From Streptococcus salivarius (GTDB taxonomy: Bacteria; Bacillota; Bacilli; Lactobacillales; Streptococcaceae): 64,000 bases of DNA. Every line of letters starts with the position of its first letter. The first letter of the stretch is position 1. The translations under genes were made by a program, and so were the position numbers. A model generated the notes under the pieces. That model made no database searches. It was given only the letters and a program-made list of their open reading frames with translations, and was not told the origin of the DNA. The stretch spans positions 1,163,501-1,227,500 of the forward strand of contig NZ_CP015283.1 in the NCBI RefSeq assembly GCF_002094975.1, read 5' to 3'. Positions 28,201 through 41,900 of the stretch are shown here, piece by piece.

Positions 28201-31200
28201 AGCGCCTCAACCAGTGCATCAGAATCAGCAAGTACGAGTGCCTCAATGAGTGCCTCAACCAGCGCCAGCGAGTCAGCAAGTACGTCGGCTTCCATGAGCG
28301 CCTCAACAAGTGCTTCAGAATCGGCAAGTACGTCCGCGTCAATGAGTGCGTCAACAAGTGCGAGCGAATCCGCAAGTACAAGCGCCTCACAAAGTGCCTC
28401 AACCAGCGCCAGTGAGTCCGCAAGTACGTCCGCGTCGATGAGTGCTTCAACAAGTGCTAGCGAGTCAGCAAGTACGTCGGCTTCCATGAGTGCGTCAACA
28501 AGTGCTAGTGAATCCGCAAGTACGTCAGCATCGCAAAGCGCCTCAACCAGTGCATCAGAATCAGCAAGTACGAGTGCCTCAATGAGTGCATCAACCAGCG
28601 CCAGCGAGTCAGCAAGTACGTCGGCTTCCATGAGCGCTTCAACAAGTGCGAGCGAATCCGCAAGCACGTCCGCTTCAATGAGTGCATCAACGAGTGCGTC
28701 TGAATCAGCAAGTACGTCAGCATCCATGAGCGCCTCAACAAGTGCCAGCGAATCAGCAAGTACATCTGCCTCACAGAGTGCATCAACGAGTGCGTCTGAA
28801 TCAGCAAGTACGTCAGCATCGCAAAGTGCTTCAACAAGTGCTAGCGAATCTGCAAGTACGTCAGCCTCAATGAGTGCTTCAACAAGTGCTAGCGAATCTG
28901 CAAGTACGTCCGCGTCGATGAGCGCTTCAACGAGTGCGAGCGAGTCAGCAAGTACAAGTGCTTCGATGAGCGCCTCAACCAGCGCCAGTGAGTCCGCAAG
29001 TACGTCAGCGTCCATGAGTGCATCAACGAGTGCGTCAGAATCCGCAAGTACTTCAGCCTCAATGAGTGCATCAACAAGTGCTAGCGAATCCGCAAGTACA
29101 TCTGCGTCCATGAGCGCATCAACAAGTGCGAGTGAGTCAGCAAGTACCAGTGCATCGCAAAGTGCTTCAACAAGTGCTAGCGAATCCGCAAGTACGTCAG
29201 CCTCAATGAGTGCTTCAACAAGTGCTAGCGAATCCGCAAGTACGTCTGCATCAATGAGTGCTTCAACAAGTGCATCAGAGTCCGCAAGTACGTCGGCATC
29301 CATGAGTGCTTCAACAAGTGCTAGCGAATCCGCAAGTACGTCTGCATCAATGAGCGCTTCAACAAGTGCGAGCGAGTCAGCAAGTACGTCAGCGTCGATG
29401 AGTGCCTCAACGAGCGCCAGTGAGTCCGCAAGTACGTCGGCATCCATGAGCGCTTCAACAAGTGCGAGCGAGTCAGCAAGTACGTCAGCGTCACAGAGTG
29501 CCTCAACCAGCGCTAGCGAATCAGCAAGTACGTCAGCGTCGATGAGTGCCTCAACAAGTGCAAGTGAGTCCGCAAGTACGTCGGCTTCCATGAGCGCTTT
29601 AACGAGTGCTTCAGAGTCTGCAAGTACTTCAGCGTCACAGAGTGCCTCAACAAGTGCGAGCGAATCCGCAAGTACGTCAGCGTCACAGAGCGCTTCAACA
29701 AGTGCATCAGAATCAGCCAGCACTTCAGCATCGCAAAGTGCCTCAACGAGCGCATCAGAGTCAGCAAGTACATCAGCATCGATGAGCGCTTCAACAAGTG
29801 CTTCAGAGTCCGCAAGTACCAGTGCGTCGATGAGCGCATCAACGAGTGCAAGTGAGTCAGCAAGTACGTCGGCTTCCATGAGCGCTTCAACGAGTACTTC
29901 AGAGTCTGCAAGTACTTCAGCGTCACAGAGTGCCTCAACAAGTGCATCAGAATCAGCCAGCACTTCAGCATCGCAAAGTGCCTCAACGAGCGCATCAGAA
30001 TCCGCAAGCACGTCCGCGTCAATGAGTGCATCAACGAGTGCGTCTGAATCAGCAAGTACGTCCGCGTCAATGAGTGCCTCAACGAGTGCTTCAGAATCAG
30101 CAAGTACGTCTGCATCGATGAGTGCTTCAACAAGTGCGTCTGAATCAGCAAGTACGTCAGCATCCATGAGCGCCTCAACAAGTGCCAGCGAATCAGCAAG
30201 TACATCTGCCTCAATGAGCGCATCGACAAGTGCGAGTGAATCAGCAAGTACATCTGCCTCAATGAGCGCATCAACAAGTGCGAGTGAGTCAGCAAGTACA
30301 TCTGCCTCACAGAGTGCATCAACGAGTGCGTCTGAATCAGCAAGTACGTCAGCATCCATGAGTGCCTCAACAAGTGCATCTGAATCAGCCAGCACTTCAG
30401 CATCGCAAAGTGCATCAACGAGCGCATCAGAGTCAGCAAGTACATCAGCATCGATGAGCGCTTCAACAAGTGCTAGCGAATCAGCCAGCACTTCAGCATC
30501 GCAAAGTGCATCAACGAGCGCATCAGAGTCAGCAAGTACGTCGGCTTCCATGAGCGCTTCAACGAGTGCTTCAGAGTCTGCAAGTACTTCAGCGTCACAG
30601 AGTGCCTCAACAAGTGCGAGCGAATCCGCAAGTACGTCGGCTTCCATGAGTGCCTCAACAAGTGCTAGTGAGTCCGCAAGTACGTCAGCGTCCATGAGCG
30701 CCTCAACAAGTGCGAGTGAATCTGCAAGTACTTCAGCATCGATGAGTGCGTCAACTAGCGCATCAGAATCGGCAAGTACGTCGGCTTCCATGAGTGCATC
30801 AACAAGTGCGAGCGAATCCGCAAGTACATCGGCCTCAATGAGCGCCTCAACAAGTGCATCAGAGTCCGCAAGTACGTCGGCTTCCATGAGCGCCTCAACG
30901 AGTGCCAGCGAGTCCGCAAGTACGTCCGCGTCAATGAGTGCCTCAACGAGCGCATCAGAATCGGCAAGTACCTCAGCATCGATGAGCGCTTCAACAAGTG
31001 CTAGCGAATCAGCCAGCACTTCAGCATCGCAAAGTGCATCAACGAGCGCATCAGAGTCAGCAAGTACATCTGCGTCAATGAGCGCGTCAACCAGTGCCAG
31101 TGAATCGGCAAGTACGTCGGCCTCAATGAGCGCATCGACAAGCGCTAGTGAGTCCGCCAGCACGTCAGCGTCCATGAGTGCGTCAACTAGCGCCAGTGAA

Positions 31201-32502
31201 TCGGCAAGTACGTCGGCTTCCATGAGTGCCTCAACAAGTGCGAGCGAATCCGCAAGTACATCGGCCTCAATGAGCGCCTCAACAAGTGCATCAGAGTCCG
31301 CAAGTACGTCGGCTTCCATGAGCGCATCAACGAGTGCGAGTGAGTCCGCAAGTACTAGCGCATCGCAAAGTGCTTCAACAAGCGCCAGTGAATCGGCAAG
31401 TACTTCAGCGTCGATGAGTGCATCAACGAGTGCGAGTGAGTCAGCAAGTACGTCAGCATCGCAAAGTGCATCAACGAGCGCATCAGAGTCCGGAAGTACG
31501 TCAGCATCGATGAGTGCTTCAACAAGTGCGAGCGAATCTGCAAGTACGTCTGCCTCAATGAGTGCTTCAACTAGCGCCAGTGAGTCCGCAAGTACGTCTG
31601 CATCGCAAAGTGCTTCAACAAGTGCCAGTGAATCGGCAAGTACCTCAGCGTCACAGAGTGCCTCAACCAGCGCATCAGAATCCGCAAGTACCAGCGCATC
31701 GCAAAGTGCATCGACAAGCGCAAGTGAATCCGCAAGTACATCGGCCTCAATGAGCGCATCGACAAGTGCTTCAGAGTCCGCAAGTACGTCGGCATCAAGC
31801 TCAGTTATCACAAGTATGGGAGAGCCTGCGATTCACTCCCTTGACAGTGTTGATATTAATAGTGTTATTATTTCTGATTCGATTAGTGTGTCAGTATCGG
31901 CCTCGATTTCTCTATCAGTAAGTGCTTCAACTTCAGCTAGTATCAGTGCCTCAATGAGTGCCTCAACGAGTGCGTCTGAATCGGCAAGTACTAGTGCATC
32001 GCAGAGTGCTTCAACCAGTGCTAGCGAATCAGCAAGTACGTCAGCGTCCATGAGCGCCTCAACAAGTGCTTCAACTTCAGCAAGTATCAGTGCGTCACAG
32101 AGTGCCTCATCCAGCGCTAGTGAATCGGCAAGTACGTCAGCGTTACAGAGTGCTTCAACCAGTGCGAGCGAATCAGCCAGCACCAGTGCGTCACAGAGCG
32201 CCTCAACAAGTGCGAGTGAGTCAGCAAGTACGTCAGCGTCACAAAGTGCCTCAACGAGTGCAAGTATCTCTGCATCCCAAAGTGCGTCAATCAGTGCTAG
32301 TGATTCATCACCTACGTCTGTAGCTAGTGCTTCAAGGTCTGAAAGCATGTCTCCTAAGGATCATACTGAAGCCAAACAACTTCCTAAGACTGGAGAAACT
32401 GAATCATCGTTAGCTACCCTCTTCGGTGCTTTAGCGACGGCAACTGGTCTTGCCTTTCTTGCCAAACGCAAGAAGGACGACCCAGAAGATGACAGTTTAT
32501 AA
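25294..32502 (+). CDS. Serine-rich repeat glycoprotein adhesin 1 (2402 aa)
   Basis: A surface adhesin and substrate of the SecA2/SecY2 pathway. Residues 1-90 form the long signal peptide with the KxYKxGKxW-type motif ([13 protein letters not shown]) and cleavage after VVQA. A short SRR block follows at about 130-230. Residues 285-690 are the non-repeat (binding) region: helical first ([13 protein letters not shown]), then beta-rich, an arrangement reminiscent of Fap1 and unlike the lectin region of the other two copies. From about 699 to 2168 runs the main SRR block of 8-residue units SASTSASX. A unique insert ([19 protein letters not shown]) and another SRR stretch precede LPKTGE at 2363-2368, a membrane segment and the tail [13 protein letters not shown]. 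It is expected to be heavily O-glycosylated and sortase-anchored. S. salivarius SRR proteins are named SrpA-C, but I cannot match the letters. Confidence 0.93.
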   Translation: MFFRRNEGQYRETDRVTRFKLVKSGKHWLRAATSHFGLFKIISGRVDASSVSVHQVEEEVPLITSDRLLKGVAATGALLGGGVATYVVQADEATSPSAVEHTVSPTTDVLAASDSAVLGHSGAITESAVRGDVVSQSASATDSVSNSVDSVSLSLSASHQASASVSVSLSTSVSTSASMSASTSASESASTSASASQKASESTSVSMSGSKATGHASETSSSHVTATSQTGSESGAVSMRSEGLDTNETSRLSDLTTRASVPTVSAQAAEVASEATAVANTAVVASIEADKKRQEQEAKLTSLSTEIGTYLGRLAQLGDTESYILSVKPSLETMESALSASTSDLTSLVSQASIVKDTLSNFESQAIGSASESLSLHTSEILSLAYSESTSLSLEDLGSTEVANRLSMSKTTLEQNASEAQLLVSLADRYLNSVTDAQARADLSEAIQTVRTELTKANTLLSQNEGDFEGQRSRLGLAVEQMMSTMQQTGFTGNVVNSNGSQSIAINLAATANAVQTYLDSNGRRQYIYSGTLTGSDVSEGGKNTIIQSMTYSYDTGTNKTTWVVTVKPSFNTNNEFGILVTSDDTINSVTMTYHDNGNLITTEDWTSKLTKASSMPYSNLKAVRQQWRTIGGGVADNMKWTIVTEGSNRNLYVRTATAIVESTLSGILTSDGNTAYQQRYDESPLAGLDIDDKNDAILSDSASQSASTSASMSASTSALQSASTSASASARTSASMSASISASQSALTSASESASTSASQSALTSASESASTSASQSASTSASESASTSASMSASTSASESASTSASMSASTSASESASTSASQSASTSASESASTSASQSASTSASESASTSASMSASTSASESASTSASMSASTSASESASTSASMSASTSASESASTSASMSASTSASESASTSASQSASTSASESASTSASQSASTSASESASTSASMSASTSASESASTSASMSASTSASESASTSASMSASTSASESASTSASMSASTSASESASTSASMSASTSASESASTSASQSASTSASESASTSASMSASTSASESASTSASMSASTSASESASTSASQSASTSASESASTSASMSASTSASESASTSASMSASTSASESASTSASMSASTSASESASTSASMSASTSASESASTSASQSASTSASESASTSASQSASTSASESASTSASMSASTSASESASTSASMSASTSASESASTSASMSASTSASESASTSASMSASTSASESASTSASMSASTSASESASTSASMSASTSASESASTSASQSASTSASESASTSASMSASTSASESASTSASMSASTSASESASTSASMSASTSASESASTSASMSASTSASESASTSASMSASTSASESASTSASMSASTSASESASTSASQSASTSASESASTSASMSASTSASESASTSASMSALTSASESASTSASQSASTSASESASTSASQSASTSASESASTSASQSASTSASESASTSASMSASTSASESASTSASMSASTSASESASTSASMSASTSTSESASTSASQSASTSASESASTSASQSASTSASESASTSASMSASTSASESASTSASMSASTSASESASTSASMSASTSASESASTSASMSASTSASESASTSASMSASTSASESASTSASMSASTSASESASTSASQSASTSASESASTSASMSASTSASESASTSASQSASTSASESASTSASMSASTSASESASTSASQSASTSASESASTSASMSASTSASESASTSASQSASTSASESASTSASMSASTSASESASTSASMSASTSASESASTSASMSASTSASESASTSASMSASTSASESASTSASMSASTSASESASTSASMSASTSASESASTSASMSASTSASESASTSASMSASTSASESASTSASQSASTSASESASTSASMSASTSASESASTSASMSASTSASESASTSASMSASTSASESASTSASMSASTSASESASTSASMSASTSASESASTSASMSASTSASESASTSASQSASTSASESASTSASMSASTSASESASTSASQSASTSASESGSTSASMSASTSASESASTSASMSASTSASESASTSASQSASTSASESASTSASQSASTSASESASTSASQSASTSASESASTSASMSASTSASESASTSASSSVITSMGEPAIHSLDSVDINSVIISDSISVSVSASISLSVSASTSASISASMSASTSASESASTSASQSASTSASESASTSASMSASTSASTSASISASQSASSSASESASTSALQSASTSASESASTSASQSASTSASESASTSASQSASTSASISASQSASISASDSSPTSVASASRSESMSPKDHTEAKQLPKTGETESSLATLFGALATATGLAFLAKRKKDDPEDDSL
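27388..31794 (+). repeat. Serine-rich repeat block of adhesin 1
   Basis: About 4.4 kb of a 24/48-bp period encoding [16 protein letters not shown] or Q. The protein repeat is almost invariant while synonymous codons vary from copy to copy. Serine codons of the AGY and TCN classes keep roughly fixed positions within the unit. A further stretch at about 31890-32330 belongs to the same family. Confidence 0.95.
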
Positions 32503-32903
32503 TTTTAGTGTTAGGTAGTCATCGTCAATTTTTTAATAAAACACCACTCTTATTAGTACATTGTTAAATAAGAGTGGTGTTTTTTGCTGTCTAGTGATAT
32601 TAGGATGAAAACTTTAGAAAGAGGTACTCATCAGATATAATTAGAAAATTCGGAATTCTGATTAATCTTACTAAGAGGAATTTTCCTTAATCATTTTTTT
32701 CGAGAGATGTCATATTCTATTGCTACCTTTTCATTGTTATCATTCTGGGGAAAACACCCTTTTTTAGACTTGTAAAAGCAATGTAAGGAAGGCTGATAAA
32801 AAAATTCAAAAAATAAGATACTATATTAGATTTTTGGGTTAAGGATATGATAAAATAAATAGTAATATACTAATAAACTAGCTAAAAATGAAAAGGTTTA
32901 TAT
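32503..32903. repeat. Intergenic block, duplicated after the second SRR gene
   Basis: These 401 bases between SRR genes 1 and 2 are nearly identical to 47709-48109 between genes 2 and 3. The block holds a terminator, about 250 bases of AT-rich DNA without a gene, and the leader GAAAAGGTTTATATATG of the next SRR gene. A clear promoter is not visible; TAAAAT-like boxes lie at about 32850. The duplication shows that SRR genes plus flanks were copied as units. Confidence 0.85.
32538..32586 (+). terminator. Terminator of SRR gene 1
   Basis: A long stem (AACACCACTCTTATT / AATAAGAGTGGTGTT) closes a 12-base loop and ends in a T tract. It lies about 40 bases after the stop. Confidence 0.85.
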
Positions 32904-35900
32904 ATGTTTTTTAGAAGAAATGAGGGTCAGTACCGAGAAACTGATCGTGTGACACGTTTTAAATTGGTAAAGTCAGGGAAACACTGGTTACGTGCCGCAA
33001 CTTCTCACTTTGGGCTTTTTAAGATAATAAGTGGTCGTGTGGATGAGTCATCTGTATCAGTTCATCAAGTTGAGGAAGAAGTACCTTTAATCACAAGTGA
33101 CAGACTTTTAAAGGGAGTAGCCGCGACAGGAGCTCTACTAGGTGGAGGAGTAGCGACTTATGTGGTTCAAGCTGATGAAGTAACAAGTCCATCAGCGGTA
33201 GAGCATACGGTTAGTCCGACGACAGATGTTTTGGCAGCTTCTGATTCAGCGGTTTTGGGTCATTCGGGAGCTATTACAGAATCTGCAGTCAGAGGGGATG
33301 TTGTTAGCCAGTCAGCCTCAGCCACAGATTCAGTATCAAACTCAGTAGACTCAGTCTCACTATCAGCCAGTCAGCAGGCTTCTGCGTCAGTATCAACAAG
33401 CCTTTCGACCTCAGTCTCAACCTCTGCTAGTACGTCAGCTTCGACAAGTGCGAGTGAGTCAGCCAGCACCAGTGCTTCGGCTTCACAGAAAGCTTCGGAG
33501 TCTACTTCAGTTTCAATGAGTGGTTCAAAAGCGACAGGGCATGCCAGTGAGACATCAAGTAGTCATGTTACTGCTACGAGTCAGACGGGGTCTGAGAGTG
33601 GTGCAGACTCAATGCGTTCAGAAGACTTAGATACCAATGAGACATCACGTTCATCAGATTTAACAACAAGAGCGTCAGTACCGACAGTCTCAGTACAAGC
33701 AGCAGAGGTTACCTCAGAAGCTACAGCAGTAGCTAATACTGCTCTGGCGGTGAGTATTGAGGCGGATAAGAAGCGTCAAGAGCAAGAGGCAAAGCTTACC
33801 TCACTGTCTACTGAAATTGGAACCTATCTAGGGAAACTAGGCAATCGTGAAGGAGCGGAAAGTGCCCTTCTAAAAGGAAATGCTACGATTGAAGCGATTC
33901 AAAATGCTTTGACAGATCCAAATGCTGACCTCAACGCACTTATCTCTGAAGCTACTAGAACCCGTAATACTGTGGTCAATACGGTGTTGCGTGCAAATTC
34001 TGGACTTCGAGACAGCCGTAATGGGAGAGCACTTCCGACAGGAACAGGTTTCAGAGCAGCAACAAATATTGGAAATGCTACTTACACGCCAAAAGCAGCA
34101 CTTCATGTTACGCCGGAAGATCAAATGGATTACTTCCAGACTAACGGTTCGGCAACCTTTAATAATGGTACTGTGACCCTAACCACTGCGAGTGGTGGTC
34201 AAGCAGGTTCCTATACGCTTAAGAATAAGATTGATATGACCGAGAGTTTTGTGCTCAAAGGAAAAATCAATCTAGGTGATGCTTATGAAAGGTTTAGAAA
34301 TAATGGTCATGACGGTGGTGACGGTGTTGCAGCTATTTTCTCTACGGGTAACGTTGGTGAAATAGGGAATGCCAACAGCAATGGATCAGGTGCGAGTCTT
34401 GGGATGGGGGGAACCAACCTTAAAGGATCCTTTGGTTTTAAACTTGATACATGGCATAATACGAGTGCTCCACTTCCCCAAAATATGGCTTCAGCAGATC
34501 CCTCACGTGTTGGTGGTGGCGGAGCATTCGGAGGATTTATTTATAGTTATAATGGGACGAAATATATTAATGCACAAGGACGAGTGTATCCTGTTATCTC
34601 GACTTTTTCTAAACTTCAAACGAATCCAACAAATAATTCTTTCCAAAATTACACTGTAAATTATGATGGTAAGACTAAAGTTATGACCGTAAATTATGCT
34701 GGACAGACTTGGTCTTATAATTTAGCGAATCAGAATATTGGTCAACAAAGTGATTATCAGGTTGATGATAAAGTTAGAACTACAAATGTTCTTTGGAACG
34801 ATACAAAGAATATGACACTGTTGTCAAATGCAGGAAATCCTAGTGAATTGGCTTTTGCATTATTTGCTTCAACTGGTTCAGGTGTTAACTTACAACAATT
34901 TCGACTTGAATCCTTCGATTACACCACAGGTGGATCTTACATTACGATCAAGTATGTAGATGATATTACAGGAGTGGAGCTCAAACCATCTAAAACCATT
35001 TCTGGTCTAGGAGGAAATATCCAAGATTTAACAAGTTACCTGGATATTCCTGGTTACAAAGTTCAACGAAATAATGCCAACACATATAATCTCTATAGAG
35101 GCGGAAACAAGATTGAATTTAAGAAAGGAAAGGTAACAGTTACCTATACCTACTCTCCTACAGTAGAGAAAAAGGTGGATCGTATCTATACCTATGTTGG
35201 TGAAAATGCTTCTGATTTAACTGTCGCTCAAAATTTTGTAAAGACTCAAACAGGTGTGACCCTACCAAGTGATACCAAGTACGAATTTGCAACACCTTTT
35301 GATACGTCTGATCAAGGTGATAAACAGGCTACTGTAAAAGTCACCATGCCGAATGGCTATGTTCAAACAGTTGATATCCCCTACACTGTTTATCCATCTC
35401 TTAGCGCCAAAAGTCCAATCTACGACTTTAAAGGACAATCACTGACAAATGGTTCAGCTTCAGGTGGTGGTTATTACAGTTACCTTACGAAATTAGGTAC
35501 GGGTGCTTGGTATCCTTCAGGAATGTCTTGGGGACTTTATGATGGAACCACGAAGATTGATGATATCAATACCGATACGGTAGGTTATAAAGACTATACG
35601 TTAAAAGCAGTTTTTCCAAAGGGTCGGTATGGTGAAACGGAATCTAGCAAGTTACTGACGGTTTCATCTACTTTCCGACACATTGTTTATGATCTTGTTG
35701 CCAACCCGACACCAAACCCTACGAGATCTTGGGTCTTTACTCAAGGTGACAATGTTACAATTAATGCAATCAGCGCAGTGCAGTATGCATCTGGTTCGAA
35801 TGCAATCACTCCTGTGGCCAATGATACCTTCACCTGGAAAAACAATGATGCTCCGAGCATGGATCAAATCGGAAAATTCACGAAAACAGTTATTGTAAAA

Positions 35901-38900
35901 ACTGGTGAGGATGGAGCAGGACATAGAGCCACTAAAGAGATTGATGTTGTCGTAACGGTCAATCCAAAAGTAGCAACGATTACGACTGATTTGACCGGTA
36001 AAGCTGGTATGAAGAATCAGCAGATTGCAGTAACAGCTTCACCAGGTGCAACCGTTACGTTGAGCAATTCAGCAGGGAGGGCTATTGGAACTGCAGTAGC
36101 TGATGCATCTGGGAATGCAACTGTCACAGTCACAACAGCTTTGCCATATGGAAATATCCAAGCAAGTACATCTAAGACAGGGCCGACAGAAACAGGTGGC
36201 ACAGCGACTTACACAGCTTCTGGAAATTCAAAATTAGCGACTTATGCTGCACCTAAAGCGAAGGCGGATAGGCTCTATGCTCTTTATCATGAAGGTTCTC
36301 CAGAATTAAGTATTCCAAGTAATTTTGTAAAATTAGCCAATGATTTAGCTTTGCCTTCAGGAAGTTCGGTACGTTGGAAGACTTCAAAAGATCTAATCAA
36401 TACCAATACGGTAGGGAATCGAGTTGCGGAGGTTACTGTTCAACTTCCAGGGGATTCTCAAACTTACACGGTTTCAGTTCCTTACACCATTTTACCGACG
36501 ATTGAAGCTAAGAGTCCTATTTATGATCTTAAAGGCCAAGGTCTTCATAATGGAAAAGATGAGAGTAATTATATTAAATCAGACACTACAGATGTTTCTT
36601 ATACAACACAATGGACAGATGCGTCTGGAGTCAGCTTTACCACTATCCCATTAACAGTTGATAACACAGGAACATTTACCTATGCCATTAAGCGGATTTA
36701 TGATGTGGGGCGTTATGGAGCAACGACAGATACTTCTAAATTGCTTACGACTTCAACGACACTCGAACACCGTGTTATTGAACTCACAACCAAACACAAA
36801 GTTTTCCATCAAAATGTAGAAGATGAAAATTATAGAACTAGTAAAGATCCGGCTAGTTGGGTGACTATTACGGGAAATCCTAAGTTTATAGGGGAATTCA
36901 GAGATGGCTTAGGACCAGACATTACAACTGCTGGGAAAGCTACATTAGACATTGCTTATACGATCACAGATGATAAGTCAGATATCCCTCTGACGATTCC
37001 AATAACTGCCGAATATACGGTTATCCCTACTCCAGTGATCTCTGAGGACTCAGTGACAGAGACAGGTGGCTTACCAGGTAAATCTATTCAAGTCACGAAC
37101 GTTCTACCTAGTTCCACGGTCACTTTGACCTTGAATGGGCATCAGTTTACCAAGGAGGCAGGAGCTAGTGATGAAAGTGTTACTTTTACGGCACAGGATC
37201 TGAAGCAAGCCTATGATGATAACAATGGCTTATTGCCTGTAGGTACTGTTACGGCTACAAGCACATTTGAAGGGGAAACTTCAGAAAAGGCTACAGCGAC
37301 GATTACGGCAGAAACAGTGAAACCAACTGTTGAGTATAAGGTTAAGGTAAACGGCAAAGATCCTCAGATAGGAATAAATGGTGACTATGTTTTCTATGCT
37401 GGAGATGTCATCCAAGTGACCGTTACTGGTAAAGACAATAGCGGTAAGCTTGCTACCTTACGAGTAACTGGGAATGCGACTGTCCTTTCAGATTTCTTCC
37501 AGGGAAATACAAACTGGGGAACGGGTGCTATTCCAAATATTATCAATACCGTTATGAGCGATGACCAGACAACCTTTACCTTTACCGTTGTTCCAAAGAG
37601 TGACTTGATTTGGGGAGCAGGTAACCGTTGGGGACGTCGTGTAGAAGCAGTCGACCTAAGTGGAAATAAGACTTTATCTGATGAATTTGGTGTTAGACAA
37701 GGTCAATTAAAAGATCTATTTAACAAGCCTTCGATAACTGTTACACAAGTAAAGGATATCGGTCACTTAACAGAGACAGATAAAGCTAAAGTTCGTGAAG
37801 AAATCATGAAGGCGCATGATAGAGTGATTGCTAATGGCCGAGATCGTATTGCAAGTATTGAAATCAGTAACGATGGTGTTGCAACAGTCTATTACAAAGA
37901 TTTCGATAAGAATCAAACAAATCAATCTCAATACCCACTAACAACATATACACAAAGTGAAACGGTATCAGATACTGTGTACAAGTCAGAATCAACAAGT
38001 ACAAGTACATCTGCCAGTGAATCAGCAAGTACGTCCGCAAGAGAAAGCGAATCTGTAAGTACAAGCGCAAGTGAATCAGCAAGTACGTCCGCATCGCAAA
38101 GTGCTTTTACGAGTGCGAGTGAGTCGGCAAGTACATCGGCATCAATGAGTGCCTTAACTAGTGCATCAGAATCCGCAAGTACATCCGCGTCACAGAGTGC
38201 ATCGACAAGTGCATCAGAGTCAGCAAGTACCTCGGCCTCAATGAGCGCCTCAACGAGTGCTTCAGAATCGGCAAGTACGTCAGCCTCAATGAGTGCTTCA
38301 ACGAGTGCGTCTGAATCCGCAAGTACAAGCGCATCGCAAAGTGCATCGACAAGTGCATCAGAGTCAGCAAGTACCTCGGCCTCCATGAGCGCCTCAACGA
38401 GTGCTTCAGAATCGGCAAGTACGTCAGCGTCCATGAGCGCTTCAACAAGTGCTTCAGAATCGGCAAGTACGTCAGCATCGCAAAGCGCTTCAACAAGTGC
38501 GAGCGAGTCAGCCAGTACTTCAGCATCGATGAGCGCCTCAACGAGTGCTTCAGAATCGGCAAGTACGTCAGCCTCAATGAGTGCTTCAACAAGTGCGAGC
38601 GAGTCAGCCAGTACTTCAGCGTCCATGAGCGCTTCAACGAGTGCCAGTGAGTCAGCCAGTACGTCAGCATCCATGAGCGCTTCAACGAGTGCCAGTGAAT
38701 CAGCCAGTACGTCAGCATCCATGAGTGCCTCAACGAGTGCTTCAGAATCGGCAAGTACGTCGGCCTCAATGAGTGCTTCAACGAGTGCATCTGAATCAGC
38801 CAGCACTTCAGCATCGCAAAGTGCTTCAACCAGTGCGAGCGAGTCAGCAAGTACAAGTGCCTCACAGAGTGCTTCGACAAGTGTTTCAGAATCCGCAAGT

Positions 38901-41900
38901 ACGTCGGCCTCAATGAGTGCTTCAACCAGCGCCAGTGAGTCCGCAAGTACCAGTGCATTGATGAGCGCTTCAACAAGTGCTTCAGAATCAGCCAGTACGT
39001 CTGCCTCAATGAGTGCCTCAACGAGTGCGTCAGAATCAGCCAGCACGTCCGCGTCAATGAGTGCCTCAACCAGCGCTAGCGAATCGGCAAGTACGTCCGC
39101 ATCCATGAGCGCTTCAACGAGTGCCAGTGAATCAGCCAGTACGTCAGCATCTATGAGTGCGTCAACGAGCGCATCAGAATCCGCAAGTACGTCAGCGTCC
39201 ATGAGTGCTTCAACAAGTGCGAGCGAATCCGCAAGTACGTCCGCGTCCATGAGTGCCTCAACCAGCGCTAGCGAATCGGCAAGTACTTCAGCGTCACAGA
39301 GCGCTTCAACGAGTGCCAGCGAGTCAGCAAGTACGTCCGCGTCCATGAGTGCCTCAACAAGTGCGAGCGAGTCAGCAAGCACAAGTGCTTCACAAAGCGC
39401 ATCAACGAGCGCATCAGAGTCAGCAAGTACGTCGGCGTCGATGAGCGCTTCAACAAGTGCTTCAGAATCGGCAAGTACTTCAGCGTCGATGAGTGCGTCA
39501 ACAAGCGCTAGCGAATCAGCAAGTACGTCTGCCTCAATGAGTGCGTCAACAAGCGCCAGTGAATCAGCAAGTACGTCTGCATCGATGAGCGCTTCAACCA
39601 GTGCATCAGAGTCAGCAAGTACCTCAGCATCACAGAGTGCATCGACAAGTGCGAGTGAATCAGCAAGTACGTCTGCGTCACAGAGCGCTTCAACAAGTGC
39701 TTCAGAATCGGCAAGTACTTCAGCGTCAATGAGTGCCTCAACAAGTGCCAGCGAGTCAGCAAGTACTTCAGCGTCACAGAGCGCTTCAACGAGTGCCAGC
39801 GAGTCAGCAAGTACGTCCGCATCGATGAGCGCTTCAACAAGTGCCAGTGAATCGGCAAGTACGTCCGCGTCCATGAGTGCCTCAACAAGTGCGAGCGAGT
39901 CAGCAAGCACAAGTGCTTCACAAAGCGCATCAACGAGCGCATCAGAGTCAGCAAGTACGTCGGCGTCGATGAGCGCTTCAACAAGTGCTTCAGAATCGGC
40001 AAGTACGTCGGCTTCCATGAGTGCCTCAACCAGCGCCTCAGAATCGGCAAGTACGTCCGCGTCCATGAGCGCTTCAACAAGTGCGAGCGAATCAGCAAGT
40101 ACGTCAGCATCGATGAGCGCTTCAACAAGTGCTTCAGAATCCGCAAGTACATCTGCCTCAATGAGTGCCTCAACAAGTGCATCTGAATCAGCCAGCACTT
40201 CAGCATCGATGAGCGCTTCAACAAGTGCGAGCGAATCAGCAAGTACGTCGGCTTCCATGAGCGCTTCAACAAGTGCGAGTGAATCCGCAAGTACAAGTGC
40301 GAGTGAGTCAGCAAGTACGTCCGCGTCACAGAGCGCCTCAACCAGTGCATCAGAATCGGCAAGTACGTCGGCTTCCATGAGTGCATCAACCAGCGCCTCA
40401 GAATCGGCAAGTACGTCCGCGTCCATGAGCGCTTCAACAAGTGCGAGCGAATCAGCAAGTACGTCAGCATCAATGAGCGCTTCAACAAGTGCTTCAGAAT
40501 CCGCAAGTACATCTGCCTCAATGAGTGCCTCAACAAGTGCATCTGAATCAGCCAGCACTTCAGCATCGATGAGTGCGTCAACGAGCGCATCAGAGTCAGC
40601 AAGTACCTCGGCATCAATGAGTGCCTCAACAAGTGCATCAGAGTCCGCAAGTACCAGTGCCTCACAGAGTGCCTCAACAAGTGCAAGCGAATCCGCAAGT
40701 ACAAGCGCTTCACAAAGTGCCTCAACCAGCGCCAGTGAGTCCGCAAGTACAAGTGCATCGATGAGTGCATCAACAAGTGCGAGCGAGTCAGCAAGCACAA
40801 GTGCTTCACAAAGCGCATCAACGAGTGCCAGCGAATCCGCAAGTACGTCAGCATCGATGAGTGCATCAACCAGTGCCAGTGAGTCCGCAAGTACCAGTGC
40901 TTCCATGAGTGCTTCAACAAGTGCATCTGAATCAGCAAGTACGTCCGCGTCGATGAGTGCGTCAACTAGCGCCAGTGAGTCAGCAAGTACAAGTGCATCG
41001 ATGAGCGCCTCAACGAGTGCGAGCGAGTCAGCAAGTACAAGTGCTTCCATGAGCGCTTCAACGAGTGCCAGTGAGTCAGCAAGTACAAGTGCTTCCATGA
41101 GCGCTTCAACAAGTGCGAGTGAATCCGCAAGTACAAGTGCATCGCAAAGTGCCTCAACAAGCGCTAGCGAATCCGCAAGTACGTCTGCATCAATGAGTGC
41201 GTCAACAAGTGCTAGCGAGTCAGCAAGTACTTCAGCGTCCATGAGCGCTTCAACCAGTGCGAGCGAGTCAGCAAGTACCTCAGCGTCACAGAGCGCTTCA
41301 ACAAGTGCAAGTGAGTCCGCAAGTACTTCAGCGTCCATGAGCGCTTCAACAAGTGCCAGCGAATCAGCAAGTACATCGGCATCAATGAGTGCATCGACAA
41401 GTGCGAGTGAATCGGCAAGTACGTCAGCATCGCAAAGTGCTTCAACAAGTGCGAGTGAATCGGCAAGTACGTCAGCGTCACAAAGTGCCTCAACAAGTGC
41501 AAGTGAGTCCGCAAGTACGTCGGCTTCCATGAGCGCCTCAACAAGTGCTTCAGAGTCCGCAAGTACGTCAGCATCGCAAAGCGCTTCAACGAGTGCCAGT
41601 GAGTCCGCAAGCACTTCAGCATCGATGAGCGCCTCAACGAGTGCGAGCGAGTCAGCAAGTACAAGTGCATCGATGAGCGCATCAACGAGTGCCAGCGAAT
41701 CCGCAAGTACGTCAGCATCGATGAGTGCCTCAACAAGTGCGAGTGAATCCGCAAGTACAAGTGCGAGTGAATCCGCAAGTACAAGTGCGAGTGAGTCCGC
41801 AAGTACGTCGGCTTCCATGAGTGCCTCAACCAGCGCCAGTGAATCCGCAAGTACGTCCGCGTCACAGAGCGCCTCAACCAGTGCATCAGAATCGGCAAGT

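Noticed and set aside
27388-31794. Regular 24/48-bp repeats that might be mistaken for a CRISPR array
   Set aside because: There are no unique spacers, the repeats are in frame and coding throughout, and no cas genes are present.
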